Shown: one piece after another, positions 1 through 8,576 of the stretch
Layout of the letters: every line of letters begins with the position of its first letter
Position numbering within the stretch: the stretch's first letter is position 1
From: Puniceicoccus vermicola
GTDB taxonomy: Bacteria > Verrucomicrobiota > Verrucomicrobiia > Opitutales > Puniceicoccaceae
Assembly (NCBI RefSeq): GCF_014230055.1
Contig: NZ_JACHVA010000053.1
Coordinates: forward strand, 248,001-312,000
Reading direction: 5' to 3'
Length of the DNA: 64,000 bases
The notes under the pieces: model-generated
Told to the model about the DNA's origin: nothing
What the model saw: the letters and a program-made list of their open reading frames with translations, nothing else
Database searches by the model: none
Made by a program: the position numbers and the translations under genes

Positions 1-186
1 CCCGGCCATGGCTTCCGATACGCCAAGGCTCACGCTAATCTGGGGGAGGAGCCCAGCGGGCATGTTCTCGGTCATGATGGCGAGAAACCCTGCGACCGTG
101 AATGTCAGCAACTTTCCGACTGGGAGACTCTCCCGGGAATTCATTGCTTTGGGATTTGTGAACGGAGTGTTTTTTGAGACTGGCAT
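1..186 (-). CDS. MFS transporter, N-terminal fragment (cut by window edge)
   Basis: Reading leftward from an ATG at 186, the frame stays open for 62 codons to the window edge. The predicted start (MPVSKNTPFTNPKAM) is followed by a first transmembrane helix with the pattern LLTFTVAGFLAIMTENMPAGL, then PQIS and LGVSEAMAG. This resembles the N-terminus of AraJ/YdhP-like 12-TM major facilitator sugar or drug efflux proteins. A weak GAGTAGG lies just upstream of the ATG. The gene is divergent from the MarR-type regulator at 296, so it is probably that regulator's target. The rest of the protein lies outside the window, so substrate cannot be judged. Confidence 0.75.
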   Translation of the reverse strand, partial: MPVSKNTPFTNPKAMNSRESLPVGKLLTFTVAGFLAIMTENMPAGLLPQISVSLGVSEAMAG

Positions 187-266
187 GGCCTACTCGGACT
201 TTCTTTGGAGGAGCGGGAGAAAGATCGCAGTTGTGATTCCGCGTCTTATTCTTTAGTATTTCGATG

Positions 267-289
267 TTAAGTATCTTAATGGCAAGATA
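267..289. promoter_or_regulatory. Overlapping palindromes, probable MarR operator
   Basis: Two perfect inverted repeats overlap in the divergent promoter region: TTAAG-TAT-CTTAA (267-279) and TATCTT-N6-AAGATA (272-289). The second ends 6 bp before the marR-type ATG at 296. MarR dimers bind 16-20 bp palindromes of this kind. The placement suggests autorepression and control of the divergent MFS gene; this is inferred, not shown. Confidence 0.55.
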
Positions 290-295
290 AATGAG

Positions 296-802
296 ATGAC
301 AAAAATAAACGAAGACAGAGACCGCGCCGCCATCGCCGCAGCTCAGTGGCGAGCCGAGCGCCCGGATATCGACGCTTTTCCCATGGAGGTGATCGGGCGG
401 TTGACCGAGTTGGGGTTGATCATCGCCAGGGACAGGCTCAATCCGATCTTTGCGAAGTTCGGGTTGCAGAACGGCGAGTTCGATGTGCTGGCGACGCTGC
501 GCCGCACTGGGGGAACCTATTCGCTGACACCAACGGCCCTTTACCAGGCAACGATGATTTCGTCTGGTGGAATGACGGCGCGGATTGACAGGCTGGAGAA
601 GGCTGGCCTGATCGAAAGAAGCAAGCATCCGACTGATCGGCGAGGCACACTTGTCGGCTTAACGGAAAGAGGAAAGGCGCTGATTGATGAAATGCTGGAG
701 GTTCATGTCGAGAATGAGCGTGCGGTCCTCGCTCCTCTGACCTCGGACGAGCAAAAAACGCTGAACGATATCCTGCGGAAGCTTATTAATGGTTCCATCT
801 AG
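296..802 (+). CDS. MarR family transcriptional regulator
   Basis: A 168-residue winged-helix regulator with a typical MarR layout. There is a helical N-terminus (about 1-60), a recognition-helix region around TALYQATMISSGGMTARIDR (about 81-100), and a wing with the family signature DRRGTLVGLTERG (about 117-129). The C-terminal helix closes the dimer. The longer than usual N-terminus (RAAIAAAQWRAERPDIDA) matches MarR proteins that accompany MFS pumps. It is divergent from an MFS gene and 103 bp upstream of another, so control of efflux is likely. Ligand unknown. Confidence 0.9.
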   Translation: MTKINEDRDRAAIAAAQWRAERPDIDAFPMEVIGRLTELGLIIARDRLNPIFAKFGLQNGEFDVLATLRRTGGTYSLTPTALYQATMISSGGMTARIDRLEKAGLIERSKHPTDRRGTLVGLTERGKALIDEMLEVHVENERAVLAPLTSDEQKTLNDILRKLINGSI

Positions 803-905
803 GCGGTAGCTTGTTGAGTTCTCAATATTAGTGCTCGGCAGCCGGGAGGTGTAATTTGCGATTTCGTATAAATCCCTTGTCCGGAAAACTCACAGGGGAA
901 CTCGC

Positions 906-2474
906 TTGAATCGACAACGGGTGGGAAGGTGTTTTGGATTGGGATCTATGAGAGATACCTCCTCTTCCCGGAGACGGACTTTTTTTCTGATTTTCGGAAT
1001 TTGCGGAGGCCCGTTTATTATTGGGACGGACATGCTTTCGATCGGGGTGGCCCTCGCTCCCATGGCGGGAGACCTCGATGCGTCGCTCTCGACCTTGCAG
1101 TGGTTTATGTCCGGATATGGGATTGGGGTGGCGACCTTTCTGATCTCGGCGGGGAAATTGTCCGATCTTTTCGGAGCGCGGAAGATGAACTGCGCGGGTA
1201 TGCTTTTGTTTGCGGGGGCCTCGGTTTTGATGGCGTTGGCGCCCAGTAGTGGCGTGGCAATTGCCGCTCGGCTGCTACAGGGAGTCGCCGGAGCTTTCAT
1301 GATTTCCAGTAGCCTGGGGATTGCCGGCCAACACTTTGAGGGGGCGGCGCGGGCGCGCGTTTTCTCTACGATTATGGCCATGGCCGGTTTGGGAATGGGG
1401 GTCGGACCGTTACTCGGGGGCGCCCTCATTCATTGGTTCGATTGGCGGGCGGTCTTTTGGGCTAACCTTCCGATGACGTTTCTCTTTCTGGCGAACAATC
1501 TCATTTTTCTTCCCAAGCAGCAGCCGGCACTGAGGAAGTCTTTCGATTTTCCCGGATTGGTGCTTCTCACCATGACTGTGCTTCTGCTCGCGGTTCCTTT
1601 GAGTCAGGCAGGGGAGTGGGGCTGGTCTTCTTTGTGGACGCTGGGTCTTCTCGGTGGATTTTTTGTGAGCCTTGGGATTTTGATCGTCTGGGAGAAGCGA
1701 GCGAAAGAACCCCTTCTGGATTTTTCGGTTCTGACGGTTTCCGGATTCATCCCGGCGAACCTTTGCGCCTTTCTTTCCTATGCGATCAGTCTCGGCTGGC
1801 TCTTTCTCTTCAGCCTCTATCTCCATCATGTCAAAGCATTCAGTGCTTTGGAGACAGGCTTGTTCTTCCTTCCCTATGCCCTTGCCTATTTTCTAGGCGG
1901 AATGCTTTCGAGCCATCTGGGGAAGTGGATGGGATGGCGACCTTTCCTCTTTATCGGTTTGGCGATTCTCACGGCTGGAATCGGTGGATTTTCTTTCGTG
2001 GATGAGGGCACGCCTTACGGGTTTCTTGGGGTGGGGGCCGCTCTCGTGGGGCTCGGATATATTTTCGCGAACAACGCAGCCATGTCGTTGGCTCAGGGGA
2101 AAATGCCGGTGGAGAAGTCGGGTGCCGCCTCAGGGATTTCGATGATGGCTCGCTGGCTCGGGTCTGCTTTGGGGATCGCGGTCATGACTCTGGTTCTTCA
2201 TGGGGCCAGCCGTTCGGCTCTGGATCAGAAACTTCTTTCGGAGTCACTCTCGCTTCCCCAAACGAAACTTCTGGATGTATTGACCGAAGAAGGTTCGTGG
2301 CATGAGGCTCTTGTTGCACTGCCGAGAGAGAAAGAAAGAGAGGCTTTGGCTCTTTTAGCCTCTTCATTTTCTGCGGGAGTGGATCGAGGATTGTTGGTGC
2401 TCACAGGTTGTGGGCTATTCAGTTTATTATTGGTTGGAGCTGTTCCGGGACCTGCGAATCCGAGGCGTGAGTGA
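906..2474 (+). CDS. DHA2-type MFS efflux transporter (EmrB/QacA-like)
   Basis: A 522-residue polytopic membrane protein, the size expected for 14-TM DHA2 drug:H+ antiporters. Visible hallmarks are TLQWFMSGYGIGVATFLISAGK in the TM2 region, the motif A region GKLSDLFGARKM (about 83-94), and the motif C-like stretch MAGLGMGVGPLLGGALIHWFDWRAVFWANLP, all characteristic of EmrB/QacA proteins. The start is a TTG at 906 with AGGGGAA 6 nt upstream; an ATG at 948 has no comparable ribosome site. It lies downstream of the MarR gene in the same direction with 103 bp between, so it may be co-regulated. Substrate is probably an amphipathic toxic compound (family inference). Confidence 0.88.
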   Translation: MNRQRVGRCFGLGSMRDTSSSRRRTFFLIFGICGGPFIIGTDMLSIGVALAPMAGDLDASLSTLQWFMSGYGIGVATFLISAGKLSDLFGARKMNCAGMLLFAGASVLMALAPSSGVAIAARLLQGVAGAFMISSSLGIAGQHFEGAARARVFSTIMAMAGLGMGVGPLLGGALIHWFDWRAVFWANLPMTFLFLANNLIFLPKQQPALRKSFDFPGLVLLTMTVLLLAVPLSQAGEWGWSSLWTLGLLGGFFVSLGILIVWEKRAKEPLLDFSVLTVSGFIPANLCAFLSYAISLGWLFLFSLYLHHVKAFSALETGLFFLPYALAYFLGGMLSSHLGKWMGWRPFLFIGLAILTAGIGGFSFVDEGTPYGFLGVGAALVGLGYIFANNAAMSLAQGKMPVEKSGAASGISMMARWLGSALGIAVMTLVLHGASRSALDQKLLSESLSLPQTKLLDVLTEEGSWHEALVALPREKEREALALLASSFSAGVDRGLLVLTGCGLFSLLLVGAVPGPANPRRE

Positions 2475-2569
2475 TCCGCTCTCGTGAGGGTGGGGATCTC
2501 TGAGGAGCGTGGATCCTCGGAAAATTTTGGAGTCGCCATGATCTGACTCCGGTTTCATTCATCACCTTT

Positions 2570-4813
2570 ATGAGAAAACTCGCCTTGGTATTGATGTTCG
2601 TTTGTGGGTTTTGGGTATCGGGTGAGAGTGCGGGAGCCGATGAGGATCAGCCGTCTAAGCCACTTCGGGTCCTGGTTTTGTTTTCGAATCAGCGTACATT
2701 GCCAGCCAATCAGGAGATGCAGCGGGGCATATGGTCCTCCTTGGAGCCTTTGATTAATTCTCACCGGATTGAGTTGTTTGAGGAATATCTCGAGTTTCAT
2801 CGTCTTCCGGTGGCCGATGAGAATCCGCCGATGGTTTCCTTCTTAAAGAAACGATACAAGGAGATGGTGCCCGACGTGATCGTCTTGATCGGGACTCAGG
2901 CCCTGGATTTCTCGGAGAAATGGATGTCTTCGATTTTTCCCGACGCAAAAAAGGTTTTCGCGGGTGTGTTGGAGGATCAGGCGCGATTGTTTGGCGAGCG
3001 GTATCCATCGGCGGGAGTTGTCTATGAACTCGCGGTTCAGCCCCTACTGGAAAAGGTCGAGGCAATGATGCCAGAGGTTCACTCGGTGGTCTTGGTCGCA
3101 GGCGCGGCGAAATTTGACAGGGAGGTGGTTGAAATCGTCAAAGATCAACTCGAAGACAAGGGTTCATGGGAGATCTCTGAAATCGTGGGGGAGATGCCGG
3201 AATCGGCTGCCGAGAAGCTCTCCGATTTACCTTCGGGGACGGTCGTAGTCTTCACGAGTTATTTCCAGAATACGGAAGGGGTCACCTATATCCCGCGGAA
3301 GATTCTCAAGCAGCTTTCAGAGAAATCGTCTGCACCGATTTTCGCCCTTTACGACACGATGCTGGGTAGCGGGGCTACGGGCATTGGGGCGTCTCCCTTT
3401 ATTGATCAAGGGAGACAGGCTGGCGAATTGATCCAGCGTATTGTGGCAGGGGAGTCCCCGCGGGAAATCGGCACCATCGTGGACGATGATCTTAAATTCC
3501 GCTTCGATGCCCGGGAAATGCGTCGTTATGGGTTGGACCCTAAGCTAGCCCCGGAAGGGGTGGAGATCTTCTATGAGTATCCTGGGCTCATTGAGTCTCA
3601 TCCATATGCCTTCTTTTTTGGGACGATGGCGATACTGGTTCAGTCGTTGCTCATTTGCTCTCTTCTCTGGACTCGTTATCAGAAGCAGAAGGCCGAGAAT
3701 CAGGCGCGCGAGATGGAGCGATATTTCGCCACGGTGTTTGAGGAGAATCCGAATCCGATGGCGGTGATCCGGGTATCCGATGGGACCCTGCAGGACATTA
3801 ATCCTGCTTGGGAGAAGCTCTATGAGCTGACCCGTGAGGCGGTTTTAGGAAGGACTCCTCTCGATGTCGGAATTCTCTCCCGCGATACAGACGCCGGCTT
3901 ATATGAGGATTTTGTCAAGAATGGTAAGGTCCTTTCCGGCTACGAACGCGAAGTGCGCACGGGGTCCGGAGAGTTGCGGAATGTGGCATTCTACAGCAAC
4001 ACAGTTGAAGTCGGAGGGAGCCGAGTGCGCATTCTTACCACGGTTGATGCTAGCGACCGAATCGAGGCGGAAAAGCTGCGGAACAGTCTCTCTCGTGGGA
4101 ATCGGGTCGCCCAGCTCGGGCAGGTTTCTGCTTGGATTGCCCATGAGATCAATCAACCCCTGGGATCGATTCTGAGCAATGCGGAGTCTGGACTGCTCCT
4201 CTTGGAGCGAGAGGCGGAGCAGGCACGTGACACAGAACTTCAGGAAATTCTCTCCGATATTAAGAAGGAGGATCGGCGGGCCACCAAAGTTGTGGAACAC
4301 ATTCGCACCATGTTGGGGAATCATTCGACAACGAAAAGCCCCTTGGCGGTTTCCGAGATATTTGATGATGTCTTCCGAATGGCTTCGCCCGAAGCGAAAC
4401 GCCGGGTGGTAGATCTGCGATACCCCTCGGGAGGGATCCCTAAGGTGTCGGTTCTCGGGGATCGGGTCTTGCTTGTCCAAGTTCTTTTGAATCTCGTCTT
4501 TAATGCGATGGATGCGGTCGGTGGGGTGCCGATGTCCAAGCGAATCGTCTCCCTGGCGTGCGAGGCTTCTTTGGAGGATGGGTGGGTCGATCTCATTGTC
4601 TGCGACCGTGGACCGGGGATACCCCCCGATCACCTTTCCTCCGTTTTCGAGTTCTTCTATTCCACCAAGGAGGACGGTATGGGATTGGGACTGGCCATTT
4701 CCCGTTTTATTGTCGAAGATCATCGAGGAGAAATCACCGTAAGAAATATGGATGGCAGCGGAGCCCGTTTCCAGATAAGGCTCTTGCTCCATGAACCTAC
4801 GAATGAGCACTGA
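2570..4813 (+). CDS. Sensor histidine kinase with periplasmic ABC substrate-binding-like domain
   Basis: A 747-residue membrane sensor kinase. A signal peptide (about 1-23) leads into an extracytoplasmic domain (about 33-320) resembling the ABC_sub_bind/type 1 periplasmic-binding fold (LRVLVLFSNQRTLPANQEMQ, DVIVLIGTQALDF). Then come one TM helix (about 345-368), a PAS domain (about 385-500) and a HisKA region with H525 in IAHEINQPLGS. The HATPase core has the N box (NLVFNAMDA), G1 (DRGPGIP) and G2 (GMGLGLAIS). The HEINQP H-box is of the FixL/DctB type. It overlaps the response regulator downstream by 23 nt, so the two form an operon. The ligand is likely a small molecule bound in the periplasm. 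Confidence 0.9.
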   Translation: MRKLALVLMFVCGFWVSGESAGADEDQPSKPLRVLVLFSNQRTLPANQEMQRGIWSSLEPLINSHRIELFEEYLEFHRLPVADENPPMVSFLKKRYKEMVPDVIVLIGTQALDFSEKWMSSIFPDAKKVFAGVLEDQARLFGERYPSAGVVYELAVQPLLEKVEAMMPEVHSVVLVAGAAKFDREVVEIVKDQLEDKGSWEISEIVGEMPESAAEKLSDLPSGTVVVFTSYFQNTEGVTYIPRKILKQLSEKSSAPIFALYDTMLGSGATGIGASPFIDQGRQAGELIQRIVAGESPREIGTIVDDDLKFRFDAREMRRYGLDPKLAPEGVEIFYEYPGLIESHPYAFFFGTMAILVQSLLICSLLWTRYQKQKAENQAREMERYFATVFEENPNPMAVIRVSDGTLQDINPAWEKLYELTREAVLGRTPLDVGILSRDTDAGLYEDFVKNGKVLSGYEREVRTGSGELRNVAFYSNTVEVGGSRVRILTTVDASDRIEAEKLRNSLSRGNRVAQLGQVSAWIAHEINQPLGSILSNAESGLLLLEREAEQARDTELQEILSDIKKEDRRATKVVEHIRTMLGNHSTTKSPLAVSEIFDDVFRMASPEAKRRVVDLRYPSGGIPKVSVLGDRVLLVQVLLNLVFNAMDAVGGVPMSKRIVSLACEASLEDGWVDLIVCDRGPGIPPDHLSSVFEFFYSTKEDGMGLGLAISRFIVEDHRGEITVRNMDGSGARFQIRLLLHEPTNEH

Positions 4814-5432
4814 GATACAGGATTGTTTGCAGGGGCCAGTTTATTTGGTCGATGACGACGAGTCGTTTCGCAAGTCGGTTGCTCGTTTGTTGAGCCTTTC
4901 CAAGTTCAAGGTTTATGACTTCGCTTCGGTGGGAGACTTCCTGTTGAAGTTTTCAAGATCGGCTGAAGGTTGCTTGCTCCTGGACATAAAAATGCCAGGG
5001 CCCGATGGAATGGAGCTTCTGGATTATCTGCGGAAGGAGGAAGTGGGACCGCCGGTGGTATTTCTTACAGGTCACGGAGATGTTCCGACTGCCGTCGAGG
5101 CGATGCGAAAAGGGGCCTTCGATATCCTGAGTAAGCCCGTTGAGAAGGAGCGATTGATTGAGGTCATTCGCAATGCCTTGATTCATGGCGAGGAATCGAT
5201 TCGGAAAGAGAAGGATCGCAAGAGGCTCAAGGAATTGTTCGCTACCCTGACTCCAACGGAGAAGAAGATCTATCAGATGATCATCGAAGGGCTGCCGAAT
5301 AAGGCGATCGCGTCTCGAATCGGGAACGCTGAGAGAACGGTAAAGCTGCATCGATCCAATCTCTCCCGAAAATTGAATGCGCAGTGCGTCGCCGATCTAG
5401 TCCGATTCCATTTCGAAGCCGGACTTCGTTAG
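4791..5432 (+). CDS. FixJ/NarL-like response regulator (REC plus LuxR-type HTH)
   Basis: A 213-residue two-domain regulator. The receiver has the acidic pair in YLVDDDESF, the phospho-acceptor D65 in LLLDIKMPGPDG, a switch Thr in VFLTGHGD and the conserved Lys in ILSKPVE. The C-terminus carries a LuxR/GerE-type HTH (LTPTEKKIYQMIIEGLPNKAIA, then AERTVKLHRSNLSRKL), as in FixJ/TodT-like regulators. The start overlaps the kinase gene; a second in-frame ATG at 4803 is possible. A perfect palindrome lies 65 bp downstream, before the sulfatase gene, so the regulator probably acts there. Target assignment is inference. Confidence 0.92.
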   Translation: MNLRMSTEIQDCLQGPVYLVDDDESFRKSVARLLSLSKFKVYDFASVGDFLLKFSRSAEGCLLLDIKMPGPDGMELLDYLRKEEVGPPVVFLTGHGDVPTAVEAMRKGAFDILSKPVEKERLIEVIRNALIHGEESIRKEKDRKRLKELFATLTPTEKKIYQMIIEGLPNKAIASRIGNAERTVKLHRSNLSRKLNAQCVADLVRFHFEAGLR

Positions 5433-5497
5433 TCGATTTGGGCTCCTAGGTCCCTCTCAATAAGAAACTTAGAATTTTTACAATTTATTGCCCAAAG

Positions 5498-5514
5498 GTG
5501 CAAAAGGTTTGCAC
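5498..5514. promoter_or_regulatory. Perfect 17-bp inverted repeat upstream of sulfatase
   Basis: GTGCAAA-AGG-TTTGCAC is a perfect 7-3-7 palindrome, 82 bp before the sulfatase ATG and 65 bp after the response-regulator stop. Its position and symmetry fit a dimeric regulator site, most simply the adjacent FixJ-like protein. No clear -35/-10 pair could be chosen nearby. Confidence 0.5.
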
Positions 5515-5596
5515 ATATGCTCTATTGTGAGGCGCCTTCTGGGCGGGTAAACTGAGGCTGATTCTTAGTAGCTTCTAAAAAACCACTATTCACTTA

Positions 5597-7276
5597 ATGA
5601 AACTAAAACGACTCACTCTCGCGGCTCTATTCAGCTGCCTCTGCCTCGGAGGGTCTCTCTCGGCGCAATCGTCGAAAGAGGATAAAACTTCGAAAGACCA
5701 ATCTCCTGATACTTCCAAGCCAAACATTCTTCTGATCGTCTCCGACGACACCGGATGGGGTGATCCCGGTGTGTATGGTGGTGGCGAGGGTCGCGGGATG
5801 CCGACTCCGAATCTGGACGCCATGGCCGATTCCGGAATGACTTTGTTTTCTTTCTATGGGCAGCCTAGCTGCACCCCAGGACGGGCCGCGATCCAGACTG
5901 GTCGTATCCCGAACCGCAGCGGAATGACGACAGTGGCCTTCCAAGGTCAAGGTGGTGGTCTTCCTGCGGCTGAGTGGACTTTGGCTTCCGTGCTCAAGCA
6001 AGCCGGATACAAGACCTACTTTACCGGGAAATGGCACTTGGGAGAGTCGGATTACGCTCTGCCGATCAATCAGGGTTACGACGAGATGGAATACTGCTTC
6101 CTCTACCACCTGAATGCCTATACCTATACCGATCCAAATTGGTTCCCCGACATGCCGGATGAACTTCGCGAGATGTTCAAGAAGGTGACGAAAGGTGCTC
6201 TGAGCGGAAAAGCCGGCGGAGAAGCGAAAGAAATGTTCAGCGTGACCGGCGAGTATGTCGATACACCGGATAAAGGCGTTGTGGGAATCCCTTACCTGGA
6301 TGCTTACGTGGAAAAAGCGGGTATTTCCTTCCTCGAAGAAGCCGCGAAAACTCCCGATGAGCCGTTCTTCATCAACATCAACTTCATGAAGAACCACCAG
6401 CCGAATCTTCCACATCCGGACTTCAAACATAAGTCCATCTCCAAGACGGATTATGCAGATTCGGTTGTTGAGCTCGATACTCGCATCGGAAACGTGATGG
6501 CCAAGCTGAAAGAACTCGGCCTCGACAAAAACACTCTCGTTTTCTACACGGTTGACAATGGTGCCTGGCAAGATGTGTATCCGGATTCCGGTTATACCCC
6601 TTTCCGTGGAACCAAGGGAACTCTTCGTGAAGGTGCAAACCGAGTGCCCGCGATTGCTGTCTGGCCTGGTAAGATCGAAGAAGGTGTGCGTAATCACGAC
6701 ATCACCGGCGGTTTGGATTTGATGGCAACTTTTGCCTCTCTCGCGGGTCAGCGCCTTCCCAAGGTCGACCGTGCCGGCGAGCCCATTATCTTCGATAGTT
6801 ACGACATTTCTCCGGTCCTTTTCGGAACGGGTGAAAACCCTCGGAACTCCTGGTTCTACTTCTCAGAAAATGAGTTGAGTCCCGGTGCAGCCCGTGTCGG
6901 TCACCTCAAGGCTCTCTACAACATTCGTGGGGATGACGGGGCTGTGACCGGTGGTCTGGCCGTGGATACCAATCTCGGATGGAAGGGTCCGGAAAAGTAT
7001 GTCGCTACGGTTCCGCAGATTTTCGACCTCTTGCAGGATCCTCAAGAACGCTACGACCTATTCATGACGAATTGGACAGAACGCACTTGGGCTCTTGTCT
7101 CCTTCGGTGAAGCGACCTCCAAGTTGATGAAGACCTACGCGCAATATCCTCCGCGGAAGCTGCAGAGCGAGGTCTACACCGGTCCGGTTACGCTCACCGA
7201 TTACGAGCGCTACGAGCACATTCGTGAAGCCGTGGAAAAGGAAGGCATTAGCCTCCCGATGCCCACCGGCAACTAA
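5597..7276 (+). CDS. Secreted arylsulfatase-type sulfatase
   Basis: A 559-residue alkaline-phosphatase-superfamily sulfatase. There is a Sec signal peptide (about 1-24, ending GGSLSAQ). Metal ligands lie in NILLIVSDDTGWGD (about 43-56). The formylglycine signature is CTPGRAAIQTGR, with C92 as the Cys converted to formylglycine. Downstream GKWHLGE, an HQPNLPHP region and VDNGAWQD give the remaining active-site residues. Maturation needs an anaerobic sulfatase-maturase or FGE encoded elsewhere. Cleavage of sulfate esters would occur in the periplasm or outside the cell. It is followed by a strong terminator and then an exported HAD phosphatase; the two-component system upstream is the likely controller. 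The exact sulfate substrate is unknown. Confidence 0.93.
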   Translation: MKLKRLTLAALFSCLCLGGSLSAQSSKEDKTSKDQSPDTSKPNILLIVSDDTGWGDPGVYGGGEGRGMPTPNLDAMADSGMTLFSFYGQPSCTPGRAAIQTGRIPNRSGMTTVAFQGQGGGLPAAEWTLASVLKQAGYKTYFTGKWHLGESDYALPINQGYDEMEYCFLYHLNAYTYTDPNWFPDMPDELREMFKKVTKGALSGKAGGEAKEMFSVTGEYVDTPDKGVVGIPYLDAYVEKAGISFLEEAAKTPDEPFFININFMKNHQPNLPHPDFKHKSISKTDYADSVVELDTRIGNVMAKLKELGLDKNTLVFYTVDNGAWQDVYPDSGYTPFRGTKGTLREGANRVPAIAVWPGKIEEGVRNHDITGGLDLMATFASLAGQRLPKVDRAGEPIIFDSYDISPVLFGTGENPRNSWFYFSENELSPGAARVGHLKALYNIRGDDGAVTGGLAVDTNLGWKGPEKYVATVPQIFDLLQDPQERYDLFMTNWTERTWALVSFGEATSKLMKTYAQYPPRKLQSEVYTGPVTLTDYERYEHIREAVEKEGISLPMPTGN

Positions 7277-7290
7277 TACAATTCTCTGCC

Positions 7291-7329
7291 AGTGGGTCGT
7301 CCTTCCAGAAGGACGGCCCACTTTTTTTT
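7291..7329 (+). terminator. Rho-independent terminator after sulfatase
   Basis: A 15-bp stem (7291-7305 with 7308-7322, one G-U pair, 2-nt loop) runs directly into a tract of eight T residues. It starts 14 nt after the sulfatase stop. The HAD gene downstream therefore probably needs read-through or its own promoter. Confidence 0.9.
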
Positions 7330-7365
7330 GCGATTCACTTCGATAAAATCCCTGTTTTTGAAATC

Positions 7366-8385
7366 ATGAAAATTGCCGATAAGACCATTACTTCTTTGCT
7401 GCCCATTTTGCTTGTTGCTTCTGCGCTGCGAGCGGATCCTTTGCCCTCGTGGGAAGAAACTCCTGCGAAGACGGAGATCATTCAATTTGTCGAATCGACC
7501 ACGGATCCTGAGTCGGATAGCTATGTGCCGCCCGCCGAGCGCATCGCGACCTTTGATAACGATGGAACCCTTTGGTCAGAGCAGCCGATGTATTCCCAGT
7601 TGTTCTTTATTTTCGATCGAGTGAACGAGCTGGCCCCAAAGCACCCTGATTGGAAGACGCAGGAGCCTTTCGCCTCCGTATTGAAAGGGGACTACGCCAA
7701 AGCCCTCTCCGGTGGGGACAAGGCGATCATGGAGCTGGTGGCAGCAACGAGTTCTGGAATGACTAGCGAAGAGTATTCGGATGCAGTCCGTGACTGGATC
7801 AAGACTGCAAAGAACCCGGAAAAGAAAATGCTCTACACAGACATGGTTTTTCAGCCGATGCTAGAGCTTCTGACCTATTTGAGGGCAGAGGGCTACAAGA
7901 CTTACATCGTTTCCGGAGGTGGAATTGATTTCATGCGAGTCTTCGCCGAGGAAGTTTACGGAATCCCTCCTGAGCAAGTTGTGGGAAGTGAGCTGCAAGC
8001 AAAGTTTGCAATGCAAGACGGTGTGCCGGTTATGATCAAAGAGTCTTCGCTCGACTTTATCGACGATAAGGCCGGTAAACCCTTGGGCATCTACCAGCAC
8101 ATCGGCCGTCGTCCTATTTTCGCTGCGGGAAATTCCGATGGAGACATGCAGATGTTGCAGTATACGACGGTTCGCCGGAGCAGTGACGATGACTTACCCC
8201 GGTTTGGACTTTTGGTTCATCACGACGACGCTGATCGCGAGTGGGCTTACGACCGTGACTCCCATTTTGGGAAGCTGGACAAAGCACTTGATGCCGCTTC
8301 CGATAACGACTGGCTGGTGGTCAGCATGAAAGACGATTGGGTGTCGATTTATCCGGCAGCTTCTTCCGCTTCGAGCAAAGAATAA
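7366..8385 (+). CDS. Exported HAD-superfamily phosphatase
   Basis: A 339-residue HAD hydrolase with a signal peptide (about 1-22, ending ALRAD). Motif I is FDNDGTLW, with nucleophile D64 and general acid D66. Motif II is in YIVSGGGIDF, and motif IV is GNSDGDMQML. The large helical cap between motifs I and II resembles SerB-like HAD enzymes. Secreted HAD proteins of this type are found next to arylsulfatases in several phyla, but their substrate is not established. It follows the sulfatase by 89 bp across a terminator. A periplasmic phosphomonoesterase role is inferred from motifs and export signal. Confidence 0.85.
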   Translation: MKIADKTITSLLPILLVASALRADPLPSWEETPAKTEIIQFVESTTDPESDSYVPPAERIATFDNDGTLWSEQPMYSQLFFIFDRVNELAPKHPDWKTQEPFASVLKGDYAKALSGGDKAIMELVAATSSGMTSEEYSDAVRDWIKTAKNPEKKMLYTDMVFQPMLELLTYLRAEGYKTYIVSGGGIDFMRVFAEEVYGIPPEQVVGSELQAKFAMQDGVPVMIKESSLDFIDDKAGKPLGIYQHIGRRPIFAAGNSDGDMQMLQYTTVRRSSDDDLPRFGLLVHHDDADREWAYDRDSHFGKLDKALDAASDNDWLVVSMKDDWVSIYPAASSASSKE

Positions 8386-8424
8386 TTTTTCTCCTGGTTC
8401 GGTTCCTGGTTCCGAATAGGTTTG

Positions 8425-8460
8425 TGGGTAGGGCCTCTCTTCGGAGAGGGCCGTCCACTA
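8425..8460 (+). terminator. Probable terminator with UUCG loop after HAD gene
   Basis: GGCCTCTC-TTCG-GAGAGGGCC (8432-8452, one bulged G) has a stable UUCG tetraloop and weaker GTGG/CCAC outer pairing. Only a broken T tract (ACTTTTCTC) follows, so termination efficiency is uncertain. Confidence 0.5.
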
Positions 8461-8576
8461 AACTTTTCTCAAGAGTCTTTGCTTCAGATCTGAGGATTGG
8501 CAGAGGCGTCGTTTAGTTCAGTCCATGAGATCGGCACCGCCCGGAGCCGATGGGGGAGGTCAGTAGAGTCCTTCGC

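Noticed and set aside
8-256. 82-codon plus-strand frame at the left edge
   Set aside because: Antisense to the MFS N-terminus, whose transmembrane helix is recognisable on the minus strand.
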